From: Hippopus hippopus
Lineage: Eukaryota; Mollusca; Bivalvia; Cardiida; Cardiidae
DNA length: 64,000 bases
Assembly (NCBI GenBank): GCA_946811185.2
Contig: OX328101.1
Span: 14,926,122 to 14,990,121 of the forward strand
Reading direction: 5' to 3'
Position 1 is the stretch's first letter. Each line of letters opens with the position of its first letter. A program made the translations under genes and the position numbers. Of the stretch, positions 10,098-21,252 are shown piece by piece. Under the pieces are notes generated by a model. The model was given only the letters and a program-made list of their open reading frames with translations. It made no database searches and was not told the origin of the DNA.

Positions 10098-12170
10098 GTG
10101 GCATTTGTCAAGGAAGTCACTGTGTAGAATTAATAATTTGAAAACAGGAGGGCCATGATGGCCCTGGATCGCTCATCTGAGTCAATAGGCGAAATTCACT
10201 CCACGTGTGTAATTCAATTTCTGACCAATTGTCTGGTCAATTGAGCCTAAAATGTGGCCTCTGGAGCGTCCACAAGGAATTTCCTGAAGTTGACCTAGTG
10301 ACCTAATTTATCACTCCATGTGACACAATTTAGAACTCGTCAAAACATTTATCAAGACAAACATTCTGAACAGTTTTCAACTTAATTCAGCAATAAATGT
10401 GGCCTCTAGAGTGCCCACAAAGTATTTCTTAAATTTGACCAAGTGACCTAGTTCATGACCCCAGGTGATCCAATTCTAAACTCACCCAATATTTCATCAA
10501 GACAAACATTCTGACCAATTTTCAAGTCAATTGAGCAAAAAATATGGCCTGTAGAGTGCCCACAAAGTATTAGTTTAATTTAACCTTGAGACCTAGTTTA
10601 TGACCCCAGGTGACCCAATTTTGAACTGACTGAACACGTTGTGCTCAGGTGGGCTAACAAACTTAGAACAGGTTCACTACATACCAAATAACAAAGCTCT
10701 ATGCTTTCCAGTTTTAGAAAAGAAGAATTTTAAAGTTTTTCTTCTTTGTTCCTTTGTTCGAACTTGTGACCCCCGGGGCTGGGCCAGTTTTGACCCCAGC
10801 GGCATCACTGAACAAACTTGGTAGAGGTCCACTAGGAATTGCTACATACCAAATATCAAAGCTCCACACCTTCCAGTTTTAGGGAAGAAGAATTTTAAAG
10901 TTTTCTTTCTTTGTTCCTATGTTCGAAATTGTGACCCCTGGGGCGGGGCCAGTTTTGACCCCAGGGGCATCATATGAACAAAATTGGTAGAGGTCCACTA
11001 GGAGATGCTAGATGCCAAATATCACAGCTCCATGCCTTCCAGTTTCAGAGTAGAAGAATTTTAAAGTTTTCTTTCTTTGTTCCTATGTTCGAACTTGTGA
11101 CCCCCGGGGCAGGGCCAGTTTTAACCCCAGGAGCATCATATGAACAAACTTGGTAGAGGTCCACTAGGAGATGCTACATACCAAATATCAAAGCTCTACG
11201 CCTTCTAATGTCAGGGAAGAAGATTTTCGAAGATTTTGCTATTTTTTCCTTTCTGTTGCCATAGCAACCAGAGTTAAGGGTGGAATTCAATCTCTTGAAC
11301 AACTTTGGTAGAGCTTCACCCAAGGAACATCCCTGCCAAATTTCACCAAGATTGGCACAGCGGTTTAGAAGGAGAAGATGTTTAAAGGAATTGTGGACAG
11401 ACGGACAGATGGACGCCGGACAATGACCAATCACAATACCTCACCTTAGCACTTCGTGCTCAGGTGAGCTAAAAAAAAAAAGAGAAATATTATTTAAATA
11501 TTAACTTGAAAATCAACCTCCTAAGCAAATTAATACGTCTCTTTGGTTAAGGGGAGATTACTGGTGCCTAAGTTTGCGTTGTGTATTGGTGGTCTCCCTT
11601 TGATCTTTCAAGAGGAGTCAGGAGTAACATCCCTTGACGGAAGGATGCACGATGGGTAGAGAGAGAAGCCATGTAAATATATTGAATTCAATTAAGTTTA
11701 TACCTGAATATGTACTATGATTTTGAGATATCTTTGGCCGTCAGGACCTAATTCCCAACATTACAATAAAGTTTTCTTCCTGTAAATATTCATGCACAAT
11801 CAAATGAGTAGCTTGCAATCATGGGACGAACAAGCCCAGGGATGAACTGGTTTTGGAACGAACAACCCCGGAAGCAAAGCGGTCAGAAGACAAATTTTGT
11901 GCATATCATTGCGCCAATAGAAGGCTATGAAGAGGTGAAGCTATTTTTACTCAGAAAGAAGTATTTCCATAGCCTTTTGCAGTTTATTTCAATACGCCAT
12001 TTCCAATTATATATCTGAGTGCTATTGAAAAACTCATTTGTCTTGAAAAATTGAGTTTAATTGGGTTTACTTCCTTCGGTTTTGGACAAAATACCATACA
12101 TGGTCTTCAAAATTCAATATTGAACATTTATTATTGATCTCATAGTGGCATTGTCTTCGACAAATGCCAC
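10098..12170. mobile_element. Element W copy 1, split by a Helitron-like element
   Basis: Inverted ends GTGGCATTTGTCAAGGAAG and, reverse complemented, GTGGCATTTGTCGAAGACAA. The body 11476-12170 matches W copy 2 (54999-55956). In copy 2 the sequence TTTGAAAGAAAAAGAGAAAT is continuous exactly where copy 1 carries the insertion 10145-11475. No transposase was recognised; the 65-codon frame at 11821 is repeated in damaged form in copy 2 and is not a gene. Confidence 0.8.
10145..11475 (-). mobile_element. Helitron-like composite of types A and D in W copy 1
   Basis: The left end is CAGGAGGGCCATGATGGCCC. Type A units (GTGACCTAGTTTATGACC) run to 10650, where a degenerate A head (GTTGTGCTCAGGTGGGCTAA) is followed by type D units of 166 bp (GGTAGAGGTCCACTAGGA at 10821, 10987, 11153). 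It ends with GTGCTCAGGTGAGCT and a poly-A at 11471-11481. Confidence 0.8.
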
Positions 12171-12220
12171 AAAAAACTTAAAATGCCTTTCATTATTGGC
12201 TATGGTAGCAATGATATGTT

Positions 12221-13419
12221 CAGGGCTTTTTTTCCTTCTATAATAGAGGCCGATATTCGGTGACTTCCCAAATGCAAAAAGCATCTTTTTTTCCCTATTT
12301 TGGAGAAAGAATTTCCCAATTTTGAAGAAAGAATTTCCTGTAATACGATGCTGAAATTCCCAATAAGTTTAAATACCAATATCTCGAAAGCTATTTTACA
12401 TGATCAGACATAAAACTTTCGTTATTTAGCAGCGATTGAAACCGAAAGCAGCCTTTTCATTGATTTGTACCAAAATGTCTCAGCTAACTGCGCTGCAATA
12501 CGGCCAAAATGTTGCGATTTCTTGGCGTCATTTGGTTTGTATAATGGAGGCAACCTTAAAATAACCGAGTTATTTTTTGTGCATTATGACACCGCATGTA
12601 GATTTGACGCGGTTGTCATTTCCCTATAATTCAATATTAAATCCTTTGACATGTTAAATAATTGTCTTTTATAAAAACTCACACTTGACAAAAGAAGTTT
12701 TCTAAATTTAACACTGTGGAACATATTCTTACTTGGTTGCAGTACACGTAATTGAAAAAAAAAAAAAACGCTGTATCCAAGTAAAACATGTAAAGAACCA
12801 GGAAACATTACAAAAAGTTTGTTAAAAGGGCTGCAGACGATAAACGCCTGCACAGCCTTTTTACTTTTGGCGTAAAACATTCTAATTCCTTGCTGATCGC
12901 TCTACAGGTAATCAAATCTACGCATAGTGAGTCTCAATCTGAAGTGCTAGGTCTGTCAGACATTGCCGATCTCCTGTTGTCTGAAGACCAGACAATTATT
13001 ACCATCGCACATGATGCAAACTCTACATCTCCAGACATAATATCCAAGCCTAGCCCTGTAACTTCCACAGATAATGATTCCCTTGTATCATAATGATGGC
13101 CGGAAAGCAGTTCTGCTAAGTATTAACTCCGGCACCCATGGGTGTACCACAGTAGTGTTAAAAAGGGCTATAAGCCTATGTGCAAATACCATGAGATACT
13201 TGGCCATGGTTTAGGCAGTTATAGTGCAACTGTCAAATTTGTTTCAATTATTAAATTGTTGCAACTTTCTATTTACTGTATATATGTACACTGCCAATAA
13301 TTTGCTTATTGATGTACCTTGAAAGTCAGTCTGCTTTTTCCCAATTTGGCAAAAATCGCGCTTGAGTTCCCAAAATGAAAGCCTACGGCCCCTTCCTAAT
13401 TTTTGGGAAAAAAGCCCTG
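12221..13419 (+). mobile_element. hAT-like element, 1.2 kb, with exon-like interior
   Basis: The ends CAGGGCTTTTTTTCC and GGGAAAAAAGCCCTG are inverted. ATGTT stands directly outside both (12216-12220 and 13420-13424); this is shorter than the 8 bp usual for hAT. The interior holds a 67-codon + strand frame at 12890-13093 of coding-like composition. Confidence 0.75.
12890..13093 (+). other. Exon-like open frame within the hAT-like element
   Basis: A possible acceptor, CGCTCTACAG, at 12897-12906 precedes a frame containing LGLSDIADLLLSEDQTIITI, rich in Asp, Ser and Thr, that ends in a TAA at 13091. The base composition is less AT-biased than the flanks. It may be a terminal exon of a decayed transposase or a captured host exon. 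I do not recognise the protein. Confidence 0.3.
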
Positions 13420-13421
13420 AT

Positions 13422-13843
13422 GTTAACCCTTTGCCATACAACAAAATTTTAGATTTATCCAAATTAAAGCATTTTCAAACCACAAACTACTTGTGGATCA
13501 AATGGTTGGATTTGTCTCTGCAAAGTAAAAATATGCTGTGGGAAATGGAGAAAATGATTCTTACCAGCATTTTCTTTTTTTTCCATGTTTTCAAAAGCTA
13601 TCTTTCACAGGGTCTTAATCGTTTACCACACAATCCCAAGTTTTAACGACCCTGAAGAAGAAGGCTTTTGAAAACTTTGTGAGAAAAGGAAAAAATGCTG
13701 GTGACCAGCATTTTCTCCTTTTCCCACAATGTTTTCTTCCCTTTGAAAGACGGAATTTATCATTTGAGCTACATTTAATTTGTAGTCTGCAAATGCTTTC
13801 AATTTGGACTAGTCTAAAATTTTGTCATGTGGTAAAGAGTTAA
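13422..13843. repeat. Two family-M MITEs joined end B to end B
   Basis: The first copy (+) runs 13422-13625 and the second (-) to 13843 (GTGGTAAAGAGTTAA). The junction TCGTTTACCACACAATCCC lacks a second terminal repeat. Confidence 0.85.
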
Positions 13844-14067
13844 ACAGTCAAGATTGTATGGTAAAAGGTTAACCTTTAGATGGGTCAGGTGTTCGGTAAA
13901 ATTATCCCAAATCTTGCAGTGCTAAATAAATGTAAAAGATATTTCTAGGCTGGATGAGCCTAGAAATAGCTATTTTTCTTGTCAGAAGCAGACCATGTAA
14001 ATAAAAATTCACATTCTGTACACCCTGATCTTGATCTACACTGCCTGTAAAACCAATTACCGTGCAC

Positions 14068-14255
14068 AATCAACCCTTTACTAGACAAAGAAAACTTTTA
14101 GACTCTTCCAGTTTCAAAGTCTATGATAAAAACATTTGCAGATGGCTAATCAAATCTAGCTCAAATGATCAATTTTTTTTTGAAAAGGGCAGGAAATATT
14201 GTGGGGGGAAAAAGGGAGAAAAATGCTGGTTACCAGCAATACCCTCCTATCTCAG
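14068..14255 (+). repeat. Family-M MITE, right half missing
   Basis: CCCTTTACTAGACAAAG, ACATTTGCAGATGGC and the left palindrome arm to GGTTACCAGCAAT are present; the rest is lost. Confidence 0.75.
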
Positions 14256-14498
14256 CATCATCTAACCACATATAGGTTTGGATAAGGATGTCTGTAAAAC
14301 TCTTTACAAATACAATTTAGCAGGGGGAATACCTCATTACTTCCATGTCACAACCTCAGCTCACCAGCTATTTCATCTTACCAACCAAGTAACCCATATC
14401 CTGCCAAAATTTATATCATTTGACTCCCAAAAGCACAGACTTCTTTCAGTGCACTGACATTCAATTGGAGATTTTATGGCTGAAACCATTTATAGACA

Positions 14499-16729
14499 AG
14501 AGGGTCAAGATGGCCCTGGATCGCTCACCTGAATATTTGAGTAGACCATAGCCATTTTTGTTTTTCTTATTCCAAAACTTTTTCTTCAATAACTTCAATA
14601 AAAAGAACAAGAGCACCGCATGCGGGTGCCAACAATTGGCTGCTGGATATTAAGTTAAAATTGTAATTCAAAAAAGGGGCATAATTTGGCACCAAAGGAT
14701 CATTTCTGTGAAATTATTTCAAAATCTGACCAGTGGTTTCATAGAAGAAGAATTTCTAAGAATTTTTTCATGTCCGTATAGTGCAAATAGCCCCCCACCA
14801 CCACAGCCTTGTTTCTTGATGGATCAAAATTTCTCTAACATTTTTTCAAAAGGGGCATCTACGGGACATTTCTGTGAAATTATTTCAAAATCTGACAAAT
14901 GGTTTAAGAGAAAAAGAATTTCAAAGAATTTCTTTAAATCAATACAGTGCAAGTGCGGTTTCAGAGGAGAAGATTTTTAAAGAATTTCTTAAAAAATTCC
15001 ATTTGGTTCCCATGGCAACCAGAGTTTTTAATGGAATCAAATTCTGTGAACACTGTTTAAAGAGAATCTCCCAAGGAACATTCCAGCCAAGTTTGGTCCA
15101 AATTGACCCAGCGGTTTAGGAGGAGAAGATGTTTAAAGAATTGTTGACACCACTTGACGCAAGGAGCCCCCCCCGCCACATTTTTCGACGGATCAAAATT
15201 TCGCGAACAATTTTTGAGAAGGGTCACCCAAGGAACATTTCTGTGAAATTATTTCAAAATCTGAACAGCGGTTTCAGAGAAGATTTTTAAAGAATTTCTT
15301 AGAAAATTCCATTTGGTTGCCATGGCAACCAGAGTTTTTGATGGAATCAAATTCTGTGAACAACTTTTAAAGAGGACCTCCCAAGGAACATTCCAGCCAA
15401 GTTTGGTCCAAATCGGCCCAGTGGTTTAGGAGGAGAAGATGTTTAAAGATTGTTGACGACGGACGACGAACAACGCATGACGGACTACTGTTGTGCAATC
15501 GGTTTAAAATCTCAATCGATTATCACTTTGTAATCGGAAGAGCAAAACAACTAGCTATCGGTAGTACAATCGGTTTCTCCATTTAACTGAGAATGCCTTT
15601 TTGCTTTGAATACTGTGACAATATTGTCTACATGATATTAAGTTTATAAAGATGTTGTGTTCCGCACTTTAATCAATGGAAATACATTACAATTAAATTT
15701 TCTGCTTTATTCAATTTTATTCATTTTGTTCCTTACATTTCAATTTCCAAACGAGTTAAAAAGAATCAGACATATTTCAAGCATTTGCAGACGAACCCCC
15801 CCCCCCCCGGTCTGCTATAGATCTATATTTTCATTTCATAAAACAACATTTTTTTTCGCTCATGAACAGAATTTTAGCTTCCACTTATTGCTTTATTCAG
15901 AGATTTGTGTAAATTCACTGTTTAAATTCATTATTAAAGATGAGAATATAGTTTGAAGTCCCTTTGATCGGACGATGCCACGCTGCTCATTGTAGTGTCA
16001 TGGGTTTTCACGTTTTTTTTTGGCGATCTATTTTTTCGTGACAATTAATTTTTGGAAAAGTATTACTACATGATTTGACATCAGTTAGTCAGTTTGAACA
16101 GCAGGTAACTTTACAATATGTCACTTTACACTTGATAAGAAGATTAACACCTTTGTTACTTTGTCATAAATGACTCGCCAGCTTCAGTATCATCCGTGTG
16201 TCCTTCGCATTTTATACTGATCGTGTTTAGCCCATATTTCTGCCGGATGCGCGCAAGCTAGGTTATATGAAGCTCTAGACGATAATTTCATGCGTCAGAT
16301 TGACATTTAGGCAGATATTTTTCATCGTCAAAGACAGGTCATTTCAAATCTCCAAGTGTCAAAACCCGGGCTCAGGGATCAAATGAGAAGCTTGCCGAGT
16401 TATCAAGTTTTGTCAAGACATCCATGACAAAGATTTCTTTCTCATTTTTCCGGCCAATTTTCATGTTTGTTATCCACTATGTTTAATCCAAGATTGTGAT
16501 TTATAATAGTCACAAAACCAAGAGCTAAAAACCAGAATTCAAGTTTTGGCACCAAGCGAGTTCAGGAACCGACTACAATCGATTCCAGGATTTCTACATC
16601 GATTATTGGAATTGGAAGCCAAAACCAATTGACTTTCGACTATAGCTGATCATCAGCCCACCACTACGATGGACACAGTGTGATCCTAAAAGCTCCCCTT
16701 GAGCACGTTGTGCTCAGGTGAGCTAAAAA
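14499..16729 (-). mobile_element. Helitron-like element, type C, split by hAT-like X1
   Basis: The left end is CAAGAGGGTCAAGATGGCCC. A second hairpin end (CAAGAGCACCGCATGCGGGT) lies at 14608. Type C core units fill 14690-15477, including TTGCCATGGCAACCAGAG. The right end is GAGCACGTTGTGCTCAGGTG followed by AGCTAAAAAT. X1 occupies 15486-16666. Confidence 0.82.
15486..16666 (+). mobile_element. hAT-like element X copy 1
   Basis: Ends TACTGTTGTGCAATCGG and GATCATCAGCCCACCACTA, matching those of X2. The flanks TGACGGAC (15478-15485) and CGATGGAC (16667-16674) are an 8-bp duplication with two transitions. A run of 14 C lies near 15787. No transposase; the 99-codon frame at 15657 is low-information. 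Confidence 0.85.
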
Positions 16730-16752
16730 TGCCAAGAGAAATTACCTTGGAT

Positions 16753-16845
16753 TGCCAGCCGTGGGGCTCGAACCCATACCCTCAAGTGACCAAAGACTTG
16801 ACGTTTTCAAATCCTATGCACTACCACTTGAGCTCTGCGGGCTGG
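16753..16845 (-). mobile_element. tRNA-derived sequence with long variable region
   Basis: The minus strand starts CCAGCCCGCAGAGCTCAAGT and ends with B box GGGTTCGAGCCCC and GGCTGG, which pairs with the start. The A-box region is GTGGTAGTGCA. The spacing implies a long variable arm (Ser/Leu-like) but the anticodon arm does not fold cleanly. A SINE head or tRNA pseudogene, not a functional tRNA. Confidence 0.6.
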
Positions 16846-16869
16846 AATGCCCATTTCATTTATAAACAC

Positions 16870-17105
16870 CTGAACTCTCTGCCAATTAATAAAAAAATTT
16901 AGACTTGTCCAAATTAACAGTAACTGCAGAGGACAAAGTTAAAGGTATCTCAAATGATGAGTGATGAGACTTGTCTGTGGAAGAATAGACCAAAGTGTAA
17001 AGTGATAGAAAAGAAAAAATGCTGGTAACTAGTATTTTCTCTCTTCCCCCCCCTCCCCAAAGTTTTCAAAAGCTCTCTTTCTCGGGGTTATGCTGAAGGG
17101 TTGTT
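16870..17105 (+). repeat. Family-M MITE, degenerate
   Basis: TTAGACTTGTCCAAATTAAC, then AAAAAATGCTGGTAACTAGT, a C-rich patch replacing CCTTTTCCC, and AAAGTTTTCAAAAGCTCTC. Confidence 0.7.
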
Positions 17106-17109
17106 GTGT

Positions 17110-17325
17110 CTATGGTTGTGAGGTAGAGCATCAGCCTGGTAACCATTAGGTCCAGAGTTCAATAATAGGAGCAGGTGTCAACTTTGGGATTGTTCATTGG
17201 CCCACACATTCGGCCCGAGTACCGAGTAGTTTCCAGGAAGCAGAATCGCAGGAGATTAGTATAAGGTGCATGAACTTGTTTCTCAATCCATGTACAGTAA
17301 CTACAGCTGTCACTGAATGTGACTT
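17110..17325 (+). mobile_element. tRNA-derived SINE
   Basis: A-box-like TGGTTGTGAGGTAGAGCATC and B-box-like GGTCCAGAGTTCAATA, 40 bp apart, start a ~200-bp unit. The tail merges with element H at 17325. Its relation to a known SINE family is not established. Confidence 0.5.
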
Positions 17326-17640
17326 AATACCCCCGCCAGCGCTTTGACAGAAACAGGCAATTTAACAAAAAATTTATTAAGTTCAAGGGGAGTTTACCCT
17401 TGAATCATAGGAAGTAGATGATTGAAAACTGCGTCTTGCACAACTTTAGTATACGATCAGTGTATCAACAAACATTCAATACAATAGCAGCAAAACTGTA
17501 GGAGGAGTTCGCGACACAAAATTACTAGTATTTTGTACACAGACGGATACACTGACACATGGACGGACAGACTGACACACGGACAGACAGGCTGATTCCA
17601 GTATACCCCCGAAAACATTCCTTTCGCCGGGGTATAAATA
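17325..17640 (-). mobile_element. Type H Helitron-like fragment
   Basis: The + strand ends ...GTATACCCCCGAAAACATTC then CCTTTCGCCGGGGTATAAA, a foldable TATACCCC head like those of types F and J. GACGGACAGAC-rich DNA lies beside it. The 3' hairpin end is not obvious. Confidence 0.5.
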
Positions 17641-17883
17641 TGTTTAAGGGTAACAGATTCATATAATATTAAGTTTCACAAGTTTTACCTATTACAAAAA
17701 GGGTGAAGTATCACAATGTTTGCCTATTACAGCAAAGGTATAATTTGTACCAACTTGAGTAGAACAAACTTCACAATTATCCTTCTAGACCTCTCCCTTG
17801 ACAACTTTTGCATTAAATCATCAATTTCTTCAGGAAAGGACAAACAATTAGAATTAACAGGATGGCTGAAGTGGCTTACACTC

Positions 17884-17925
17884 AAAAAAAAAAAAAAAAA
17901 AGGGGGGGGGGGGGGGGGGGGGGGG
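17884..17925 (+). repeat. Homopolymer pair A18-G24
   Basis: Eighteen A then twenty-four G on the + strand. It generates spurious Lys/Gly and Pro/Phe frames on both strands. Possible G-quadruplex former or an assembly artefact. Confidence 0.9.
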
Positions 17926-18011
17926 AGATGAGTAGTAACAGGTATCCTGAGGTTTATGCCTTCCAAAATACCAAAATAATAGAATCAAGAACTATCTCTT
18001 TCCTCATTAAA

Positions 18012-18242
18012 AACCACACAATCTTAACTATACAATCCAGATTTTAATGACCCTGATAAAGTAATTATTTGAATACATTGTGAGAAAAGAAGAAAATGCT
18101 GGTAACCAGCATTTTCTCCTTTTCCCTCAATGTTTTCTACCCTCTCAGACATATACCCTTTTTGAGCCACTTGTCATTTTGTTGTCGGTAAATGCTTTCG
18201 ATTCGGACCAGTCAAGATTTTGTCATCTAGAAGAGAGTTAAT
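18012..18242 (-). repeat. Family-M MITE, full length, ends worn
   Basis: Perfect central GCTGGTAACCAGC with both GAAAA arms; the ends are CTTAACTATACAATCC and AAGAGAGTTAA. Confidence 0.82.
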
Positions 18243-18631
18243 AAAAATGTTCTCATAAAATTCACCTATGAACAATCCCAACCTTGTCAAAAGGGAGACT
18301 TCTTATGTTACATAACCCTTCATTTGCGTAAATTTAATGTCCCAACTTGATGAAAACCACAAGCTTTTATAGGGATAAATTCTCCCTTATTCAGTTTTGG
18401 TGTTGTTCATTGAATTATGTTTTTGACACAAGAGAAACTAATATCATTTTCCTGTCCAAATTTTCAGTCTCGGTGGAGTGGGCAAGGGTATTATTTATGT
18501 AGGGTATCATTACAGGTTTTAAATCTGTCCAAGTCAGCAATAAATTTGAGATGGTGTGGGACATATTTAAATACAAAGCAAGCTGTTATAGTCTACCATC
18601 AGAACACAAAATGACCTGTCTCACTTTAAAC
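18243..18631. other. No gene recognised
   Basis: AT-rich sequence with only a 65-codon frame lacking motifs. Confidence 0.55.
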
Positions 18632-18828
18632 TTGACCCTTTAGCAAACAAAAGCATTTGCATACGACAAAAATAAAGTGTCTCAAATGATTGAACTTTTC
18701 CTCTGAAAGATTAGAAAACATTGTGGGAAAAGGAGAAAATGCTGGTTATCAGCTTTTTCTCCTTTTCCCACAATTTTTTCTAAAGCTTCTTCCCCCAGGG
18801 TCCTTAAACCTCCGGAATGTACAGTAAG
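18632..18828 (+). repeat. Family-M MITE
   Basis: CCCTTTAGCAAACAAAAGCA at the left, palindrome GCTGGTTATCAGC, right end truncated at GGAATGTACAGTAA. Confidence 0.78.
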
Positions 18829-18934
18829 ACATAACATAATTCATTAAAAAAAATTTTAATGCCTGCAGTTTGACAGCCTGCAGGAGTTTCCGAGGTGGAA
18901 AAATCATCTGTGATGCCAGCAACTTCACATATAA

Positions 18935-20530
18935 CAAGATGTCTGTTTGTAAAACAGTCATGCCCCCCTACTGCCACATTGATACAGGAAGTGGCACAGT
19001 TCATAAACTGATATCAAAAGAACTGATTGGGAAATATCGATGTCATCTTTTTGAGTTATAGCCCACTTCAATTGTTAAACGTGATAATCTGTCAACAGTT
19101 CGCATAATTATACACACCGCCGTGTGTATACATACAAGATTGTAAACAGTCGCCGATACACAGACTGGGTTATTAATTTTCTTTTCGGCACGCGCGTTCG
19201 ACTTCCGCTTTTTCCCAGTCAACTTCGATGCTTACTACGTCCCCGATAATACGCGAATAAAATGTTGGAGCCAAAAGTTGAGCCACATGATGATTTTTGA
19301 GACACTTTAATTTTCTTTGAGCAAATGGCTCAAGTGGCGAACAGCAGCGCGGGCCCTGAATCATCTGGTGGTCACTGTGACCTTGACCTTTCACGGATTA
19401 ACCTTAAAATCGATAGGGATCATCTACACTCCAAGATGAATATCTGTACAGAATTTGAAGGACCTGGGTCAATTCTGTGTCTAGTTATCATCTGGACAAG
19501 GTTAGGTCTAAATATCATTAAGTTGAAGGCCACTGTGACCTTGAACTTTGATGGATTAATCTCAAAATCGATAGGGATCATCTGCACTCCGAGACGAATG
19601 TCTGTGCCAAATTTGATGAACCTAGGTCAATTCTGTGTCTAGTTATCATCCGGATAAGGTTTGGTCCATATATCAACATGCTGACGGTCACTGTGACCTT
19701 GACCTTTAACCGATTGACCTCAAAATCAATAGGGATCATCTGCACTCCGAGACGCATGTCTGTGCCAAATTTGATGAACCTAGGTCATTTCTGTGTCTAG
19801 TTATCATCCGGACAAGGTTTGGTCTATATATCAACATGTTGACGATCACTGTGACCTTGACCTTTGACCGATTGACCTCAAAATCAATAGGGATCATCTA
19901 CACTCCGAGACGCATGTCTGTGCCAAATTCGACGAACCTAGGTCAATTCTGTGTCTAGTTATCATCCGGACAAGGTTTGGTCTATATATCAACATGTTGA
20001 CGGTCACTGTGACCTTGACCTTCGACCGATTGACGTCAAAATCAATAGGGATCATCTACACTCTGAGACGCATGTCTGTGCCAAATTTGACGAACCTAGG
20101 TCAATTCTGTGTCTAGTTATCATCCGGACAAGGTTTGGTCTATATATCAACATGTTGACGGTCACTGTGACCTTGACCTGTGACCAATTGACCTCGAAAT
20201 CTATAGGGATCATCTACACTCCAAGACGCATGTCTGTGCCAAATTTGACGAACCTAGGTCATTTCTGTGTCTAGTTATCATCTGGACAAGGTTTGGTCTA
20301 TATATCAACATGTTGACGGTCACTGTGACCTTGACCTTTGACCAATTGACCTCAAAATCAATAGGGATCATCTATACTCCGAGACAAATGTCTGTGCCAA
20401 ATTTGACGAACCTAGGTCAATTCTGTGTCTAGTTATCATCCAAACAAGGTAAGGTCTACTGACCGACCGACGGACCGACCGACATTAGCAAAGCAATATA
20501 CCCCCACTTCGTTGAAGGGGGGCATAATTA
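18935..20530 (-). mobile_element. Helitron-like element, type F, with 158-bp array
   Basis: On the minus strand the head is TTATGCCCCCCTTCAACGAA with the CCCCCTTCAACGAAGTGGGGG-type fold, then (GGTC)n-like DNA. Seven units follow, marked by CACTGTGACCTTGACC at 19373, 19531, 19689, 19847, 20005, 20163 and 20321: an exact 158-bp step. Between the array and the 3' end (19000-19370) lies non-repetitive, less AT-rich DNA. The 3' end is a CTGTTTTACAAACAG hairpin followed by ACATCTTG. Confidence 0.82.
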
Positions 20531-20731
20531 TTACAATCTGCTCTATTCTAACTAACTACACACAAAAATTCTGTATTTTTCATTCAGGAAGAAGTCAATA
20601 AGAAAAAAATCCCAAACCTTGGAAGTGGAACCGCTGACAATGGAAATGATAAAGAGATAACCTTTTGTCATAAATGGAAATTTATGTTTTTGAAAGCTAT
20701 CCTCTACCTGTAGAAACATCGAATTTTTATG

Positions 20732-20948
20732 TACTCTTTAACATACAATCAGATTTTAGACTGGTCAGAATTGAAAGCACTTGCAGATGAAATTCAATAT
20801 TCCTCAAAGGTGATTCTTATCTTTCAAATTGTAGAAAACGTGGGAAAAACAGAAAATGTTGGTCACCAGCATTTTCTCCTTTTACCGCAATGTTTTCAAA
20901 AGCTTTCCTTGTTTAGGACTATTAAAACCTGGGATTGTTTGGTAAAGA
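20732..20948 (+). repeat. Family-M MITE
   Basis: CTCTTTAACATACAATCAGA at the left, TTGGTCACCAGC centre, GGGATTGTTTGGTAAAGA at the right. Confidence 0.8.
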
Positions 20949-21252
20949 TTTGTGATATTGAAGCCAGCCTTAGTCTTCAGGATCTCTTCCCATTTGTATT
21001 TATCAACAAAATCTTTTAATACAAGAATGAAGGAGGTCATCACATTAAAAATTTTGCATTCCAATGGATGAAACTTGAAATGTATAGGTTCAGCTAAATT
21101 TCATTAACTCTTAACAATAGTTGCTGTGGCAGATAGTATAGATCAAGATCAGATTGTCTGTAATAAGTAGATTTAACACTGATCTACAATGTCCCAATAC
21201 TTTGAGAGATCTTGCAAGAGCTACATGAATGAAAGTATGTTATATTTACCCT

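Noticed and set aside
4080..15480. Frames repeating LLLNRWADLDQTW and similar (3959, 6699, 11174)
   Set aside because: Translations of the head and first unit of type C/D elements, including CTTGGCnGATTTGGACC; not genes.
16753..16845. Functional tRNA gene
   Set aside because: A and B boxes are present but the anticodon arm does not fold and there is no terminator-like T-run in the right place; called tRNA-derived only.
17716..17966. Frames with poly-Lys/poly-Gly (+) and poly-Pro/poly-Phe (-)
   Set aside because: Produced entirely by the A18-G24 homopolymer.
18960..19394. Minus-strand 73-codon frame at 19173-19394 as a host exon
   Set aside because: Partly less AT-rich and plausible-looking, but it begins within the first type F array unit and has no splice-site support.
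20587..20712. Plus-strand exon-like segment after TTTTTCATTCAG (EEVNKKKIPNLGSG...)
   Set aside because: Good acceptor but no donor, opposite strand to the ERM gene, and no family recognised. Not strong enough to call.
20953..21045. Minus-strand segment reading FVDKYKWEEILKTKAG as a possible exon
   Set aside because: Acceptor (TTAAAAG) is poor and the frame runs into a family-M MITE.
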